The notes beneath the pieces are model-generated. The model did not search any database, had not been told where the DNA came from, and saw only the letters and a list, made by a program, of their open reading frames with translations. A stretch of DNA of 64,000 nucleotides from Hetaerina americana (taxonomy: Eukaryota > Arthropoda > Insecta > Odonata > Calopterygidae). Where the stretch lies: contig JAKTNV010000003.1 in NCBI GenBank assembly GCA_022747635.1, positions 46,953,475 through 47,017,474 on the forward strand, written 5' to 3'. Made by a program: the position numbers and the translations under genes. Below are positions 58,831 to 64,000 of the stretch, piece after piece (the stretch's first letter is position 1; each line of letters begins with the position of its first letter).

Positions 58831-59700
58831 TTTCACCCTACATCTCTGCCAATCACCTTCATCTCACCTCGACTGTCACTGAATGCAAATCATATTGTAA
58901 TACCTTCCTCTTGAGCGTCACGTTTTCCAAAAAGTAATTCAAAATGAATTTAAACGTAAATTCGGAAATTGAAAGAGAGGAAAATATTGAGGCCAAAATA
59001 ATATAATGATGCACCAAGTTACAGAGTACACCAGCAATCTCTCCTAGAATTAAAAAAATAATACGTTATGTTTCAATGAAAACATCATAAGTAAAGGAAG
59101 ACTAATGTAACGCTCATGAAATGAATTATTATATAATATGAAGGATTTTTAATATGTAAATTAATGAACTCAGCAAAAAATAGATCATTTCATTTTGACG
59201 TGATCTTTTTAATTATACACAATGAACCCTTTTTACATTGTTGTATACTCATGTTGTACATTTTAGTCATTTTTATGACTATTGTCGTCTAACACGGCAT
59301 TCACCATTCTGAATAACATTACGATAGAAATCTGCAACAAAGATTGATGAATTTTAAACAACAAATTAAGATCTGAAATAAATGAGCAAACAAAAAAGTA
59401 TAGTGCAAGAGCTGGTATATTAAAAACTTGACTACAAAAGTTTCATTGACTTAAGGGAAATATCATTACACTTGACCCATCACTGCGCAAGAACTTTCGC
59501 CTTCCTCACAACGTCCCTAGAGTGGTGAGAGTAAAACAAGCATTTAACAGCATGAACAAAAACTCGGTGCCATACTACCTGGCGCCATCTTGTCCTTTTC
59601 ATTCTTTCCTTTTGTCGGCATGCTATAACGTCACAGCCTAAATAGTTTGCAAGCATGGCGACTAATGCTAAAGCGAAACCCTGAAAAACTCCCGGATCCT
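58831..59700. other. AT-rich intergenic DNA
   Basis: GGCGCCATCTTG at 59,581-59,592 contains a YY1/Pho-like GCCATCTTG core, which may be chance. Nothing else seen. Confidence 0.45.
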
Positions 59701-60420
59701 AGAACCACTTCCATGCTGGAAGTACAACCCGTCCCTCCCTGACAACCCTTTCTCCCTCCAATCCCCCTTACCCTCCGCACCGCCCCATGAAAGCCCTCGG
59801 CCGTCCTACATGATTGCCATGGTCGACCGTAAGCACAGCTGACGCCGCGACGGTGGTGTTGATGGTATGGGGATGTTGCCGCTGTCGTCGACGCAACTGC
59901 GGGGCGGGAACGGAGAGAGACCGGGGGGGGAAGGAGGAAGGGGAGAGGCAAAAGGGGAAGCCGGTGAGTGGAGAGAGGCGGGAAAAAGGCAGAATTTCGG
60001 TATCCGAAAGAAAAATCGAGGGCGAAGGGGAAGCGGTGGAGAGGATGTGGAGTGGGAGAGGGAATGGACCCGTTCGCACCGCACCTATTCCGACGGAGGG
60101 ATGAAATGAAAGTGGACACGTGGGCGACATGAGTTGAAAGGGCTCGTGAGTGGCGAAAGGCGAACACCGGGGAAAACTGTGACGCAGAGAGAGAGAACGG
60201 GCGAGGGAGAGGTTTGGGACGGCGCGGATTAAAAGAGGAGGAGAAGAGGGTCGCGAGAACGGACTGGAATGAGATTGGGAGAGAGGGAAAGGGGGAGAGA
60301 GAGAGGAAAAGAGGAAATGGAGGCAAGCAGGCGGTGCGACGTTGGGAAACATTCGTGGGGATGGGATGAGGCGTGGGGGAATGCTGATTTCGAGGGAAGC
60401 GTGGGCAATGGAGGTAGACG
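59701..60420 (+). repeat. Purine-rich block (plus strand) after a short pyrimidine patch
   Basis: Pyrimidine-rich to about 59,800, mixed GC-rich to 59,880, then G/A-rich to about 60,420. Two 300-codon minus-strand frames in different registers overlap here (59,631-60,572 and 59,768-60,688). Both are low complexity and extend into AT-rich DNA; neither has a domain. Confidence 0.55.
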
Positions 60421-61419
60421 CTAACATTATTAAAATGATTGTGTTTTTCGTCAAAAACAACACTAGCAGGTACGTTTTGGATTGAAAGGGATACGGCTCC
60501 GATGGACGCTCGAAGAAAATTGAATACAGTTGCCACTGTTTGCGTAAGCGACCGAAAGCCTTGGTTTTCCATAGCTTTAGAGTCAACTGCCTCTCCTCAA
60601 AACTTGCAAAATGTAGATATTCCACTATTATTATTGCTTCTATCGTATGCAGCATCATATTGGTCAAAGCATAAACTCGAGAAATCATTTGCTGAAAGGG
60701 ATAGAATAAATATTTTTTTTCTACTTAAAAGTCGTTGATTAGGGTTTTGAAGGTACTCGTAATCATCCATCGGTGATGAATTTAGAATGCCGGGAAAGGT
60801 TATCGTATCGAGGGTCTCAATAATCTATCCAGGCTAAGGTATAAATAGTCACTATTCGCTACAGTGTTTATCTTAATGCTAACGACTTGTCCTCTTAACT
60901 ATTAGTGGATGCAACTTTGACTTAAACTTATTTTATCCTTCAATATCCATCGACGCTTTTGGACTAAAGAACATAAGAAAAGATCCTCTAAGAGTACGCC
61001 TAAAATCATTAAAATTTATTTTTCATTTCCATTCTATATTTCACAGGATAAAACCAACCTTGGAGTTGATTACAACGGTTTATTCTCATTAAATTCAACC
61101 GTTAACTTATCCATCACAGGAGGAAAAAATGCTTATAATGGTCACAGGTACGGCTGTCTTCGCAGGCATGGATGACATATAAGCAGCACATTATGTATTA
61201 TATGTTGAGGTAGATTCTGTAAAATATTCTCCACGAGAGCGTGAATAGCCCATTATGAATTACTGGTAGAAAAAAATTAATCGAAAGGCTTCATAACGAG
61301 CCTATCCAAACGGAAAAATGTACATTGTCATGATTTACCGGGGTGAATTCATTAAGTCAGGCGTTAAAATTGAATATTCGAAGGAAAAAAAATAATCCCA
61401 CAGTTTCCGTTGCCCGCTG
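60421..61419. other. AT-rich intergenic DNA
   Basis: Nothing recognised. Confidence 0.5.
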
Positions 61420-62650
61420 CAAAAAGTGACGGGAATATTTTTCGATTCTCCCAAAAATAATATAGCTAGCGTCGGTGTTGACCCATCCGAACCGAGCTAC
61501 AAAACTATATCTGCTCGAATTGAAGCGCATATTGAACTTTCGCGTGCGAATCAAAGCGATCATTCGACGGACCGTTTCCGCAACCATCAAAAAGAGCGGC
61601 CGACGCGCGCGGCATCTGCAGTATTAACTGTGAGCACTCCCCGCCATTTACTCTTCTCTTTTTTTCCTTATATTTTTTTAATGGATACATGCGCAAAGCG
61701 TCGCACCTATTTTCTTTTTCGCCTCGAATACTCTCACACACACACACACACACGTATGCACAAGCACACACATTTCCACCAACACGACAGCGCTCAAACA
61801 CCACTCCTCCGGGGCGGTCAGATGCGCAAATATCCCACGTACAGCGGTTGTTGCCGCTCATCCCTCGCGCAATTTCCTACCACAGAGATGGCGCCATACT
61901 CGAAACCTTACGTGACCTATCCTGAGCACCACTCTCGTTAATTCCGTACCGTTTCATTCGTTTTTAAAAGCGTCCGTAGAAAAATTGACGCCGGGTCTCT
62001 CCTCACCCACCCGGCCTCCGCGTCTGAACCCGCACCCGGCCCCATCCCCCGATGCCCACCACCACCCTATGCATTCTCACCATTCATTCCGAATGACGCC
62101 CGGCCGCGAGACCGCGGAAAACTATCGCCCCGCACTTGAATTGCGAACAAAAGCCGTTCGGAAAGCGCCCCAAATGATGCGGCCGCTTTCAATTTTATTT
62201 TTGCCTCCTCGCTTTTCGTTTTTTTTATTAATCCTCCGGACGCGACGCGATGCGTGGTAGTACTGGACCGGTTGTAAAAGGTTATCCGCCGGGGCCTCGC
62301 ATGCCTTTTGCACCGACGGAACTAAAAATAAATGCTCTCCCGTTCCCACATGAAGTCCGGCACTATTCGCGTCGCTGGACGCTCCGAATTGACGAATTGG
62401 TTCGGGAAATTTTAACGACTTGAAATCGTTGAATACACTTTTCGAGTAGGTGCAGATGTTTGGATCGCCATCGTATCGGGATTAAAGCGGAAACAATCGG
62501 AAATCGAATTCCGGACCGGCGCGATAGCAAAGCGGCCATGTGGAGGGAAAAACATGTTTACGTCACTCCGGTGGAGAAAGGACCCTCACGTGACTTACGT
62601 TTGCCTTCATATCTTCCCTTTCCCGCCCAAATTTTATTTTCCTCCCGCTA
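61420..62650. promoter_or_regulatory. Second CpG-rich block, candidate promoter region
   Basis: CpG-dense, complex sequence (for example GCCGACGCGCGCGGC near 61,600), quite different from the AT-rich flanks and the polypurine blocks. It contains a (CA)n repeat at 61,735-61,753. The 171-codon frame at 61,426-61,941 has no domain. It may belong to the 5' region of a gene beyond the window. Confidence 0.35.
61735..61753 (+). repeat. (CA)n microsatellite
   Basis: Nine CA repeats plus one base. Confidence 0.95.
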
Positions 62651-62700
62651 GGAATGCTTTTTTGTTGTCACTTGTGACAACTGTCTAGAATGCTATAAGT

Positions 62701-62734
62701 ATCAGATTGTAGGCACTAGTGCCTACAATCTGAT
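62701..62734. repeat. Perfect 34-bp palindrome
   Basis: Each half reads ATCAGATTGTAGGCACT to the centre with no unpaired bases. TGCCTACA from the right half is repeated once more at 62,734-62,741. Confidence 0.95.
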
Positions 62735-63771
62735 GCCTACACAATATTAAGGTCCCAATTCAATGGATTGCCAAAACATTCTAATCATTCATGTTAATAT
62801 CCCAAAGAAACATAATGACATTAAACGTGGTATTTTTGCTGTGAAAATAATAGCAAAGTCTTTGAAAACAAAATTTTCTTCCAAGTGACGGAAAACAATC
62901 TCATTTTTTAGAGCGATTCAGTTTTTTATTGGAATTGAGCATCCAAAAGACGGAACGCATACTGAGTATTTATTCTCGGAAAATGTAGCTTCAACGCCGC
63001 AAACAATGGGAACTAAATGATAACAAAAGTAAACGCTAGTAAAATTTATAATGCGAAAAGAAAATGGTAGATAAATAAGCAGCAAGCATGAACAATATTC
63101 TACCAGCCTAAAGTGTTTCATTTGTCTCACGTATAAGGCAAAAGTAATAATGTATTCACTAGGAGAATATTTAGCATTGCACATCTTGAGAATCTACGCA
63201 GAAGAATTTTGCAAAGCTTTCAATGGTATTCCGATGACAGAGCTTGTATCTACTTTTCCTTAGTAAAAGAACGCATGATTGGGAAAAGGGCATCGCGGAA
63301 TGAACCAGGCAGGACTGAGTGACATTTTCAAGACGTGAAGCGCGTTGTCGACGTCATTCCATGACTGGAATATCCACATTCGGCAAGCCAAAAATTGGAA
63401 ATCGAAAAAAAAAGGATTTGAGTAGAGATTAGACAAAAATGAAAATATTGCCGGGGAAGAGGGAAAAGAAACGTTCATTCAACTATGCAGACAAGTCGGA
63501 ATGGAACGTCAGCGGAGCTTCATAGAGACAGCCATGGACAGAGTAAAGATGGCGAGGAGCCTGTGGGAAATGAAAAGGGTAGGACAGGGAAATATATGAA
63601 ATTTGTCGAAAAAAGGGAGACATTGAAATTTGGATCACAGTTTTCCAGCCTAAAAATATATTGAAAATGCGTGTTAATATCGAAAAAAACAGGTGGAGAT
63701 TAAAGATAATCTGTACATTCCATATAAATATCATATTTATAATACAACCAGCCTCTATACCGTTCCGAAAG

Positions 63772-63875
63772 TTAATAAAATATTTAAACATGTAAAGTTT
63801 AACCTAACCTTCAAGCCAAAGTAATTAATAAAATATTTAAAAATGCAAACTTTATCCTAACCTTTATGCCAAAGT
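63772..63875 (+). repeat. Diverged tandem duplication, 53-bp period
   Basis: The 51-base blocks 63,772-63,822 and 63,825-63,875 both begin TTAATAAAATATTTAA and end GCCAAAGT, with scattered differences between them. Confidence 0.9.
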
Positions 63876-64000
63876 TTCACTAAGCAACCTGCAGGTAAAC
63901 GTGATACAATAAATATGTATATGAAATGATCCTCTAGGTAAAAGGAATATTTTCTTGAGAAATTAAATAGCTGAGTTACCAACACTGAAATAAATGCCAG

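Larger units (their letters stand above)
62651..64000. other. AT-rich DNA with a palindrome and a tandem duplication
   Basis: No gene recognised. It contains the palindrome and the 53-bp-period duplication listed separately. Confidence 0.5.

Noticed and set aside
61426..61941. 171-codon ORF in the second CpG-rich block
   Set aside because: It runs through a CA microsatellite (His/Thr repeat) and shows no domain. Its openness is probably due to high GC content.

Overview
This window is eukaryotic and almost certainly from an arthropod, most likely an insect with a large, repeat-rich genome. The evidence is a complete DD34D mariner transposon, two deleted copies of a second mariner family, a 5'-truncated tRNA-derived SINE, a decayed LINE reverse transcriptase and a satellite built on tRNA-shaped sequences. 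I see no host protein-coding gene that I can name, no rRNA, no CRISPR and no prokaryotic operon structure. The species cannot be fixed from the sequence alone.

Layout. 1-36.8 kb is AT-rich intergenic DNA alternating with 0.3-1.6 kb blocks in which one strand is almost all purine. It holds a decayed minus-strand LINE at about 5.93-6.64 kb. It also holds two nearly identical 753-bp mini-mariners in the same orientation, at 15,515-16,267 and 24,633-25,385. A 91-codon ORF at 34,978 may be a MADF-type fragment.

36.84-44.01 kb is the most striking part. It is a tandem array of a 335-bp unit, each unit carrying a 73-nt tRNA-shaped sequence with intact internal promoter box B and a following T5 terminator. 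Fifteen full copies have the tRNA-like gene on the minus strand. Across one sharp inversion point (42,271) lie five more with it on the plus strand. Two 204-bp units share the same 131-bp deletion and lie exactly 3,219 bp apart, which makes a higher-order period of nine full units plus one short unit. The whole array is bracketed by a 14-bp direct repeat.

Just downstream, 44,272-44,533 is a minus-strand SINE with a perfect 13-bp target-site duplication. From 44.5 to 54.2 kb the DNA again alternates between AT-rich and strand-skewed blocks. At 54,253-55,583 there is a full-length 1,331-bp mariner with an uninterrupted 357-residue transposase and 25-bp terminal inverted repeats. At 55,905-56,081 an imperfect inverted repeat carries two damaged hammerhead-ribozyme-like cores, one per strand, of the type known from Penelope-like elements. 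Two CpG-rich blocks (about 57.24-58.83 and 61.42-62.65 kb) are the best candidates for promoter regions of genes outside or poorly visible in the window. A perfect 34-bp palindrome follows at 62,701.

How the parts relate. The window is mainly a record of mobile-element activity. The full-length mariner could be autonomous. The mini-mariners carry TIRs of a different sequence and would need a transposase from elsewhere. The SINE and the tRNA-like satellite both use Pol III-type internal promoter sequence. The long skewed reading frames in the polypurine/polypyrimidine blocks are low-complexity artefacts rather than genes.
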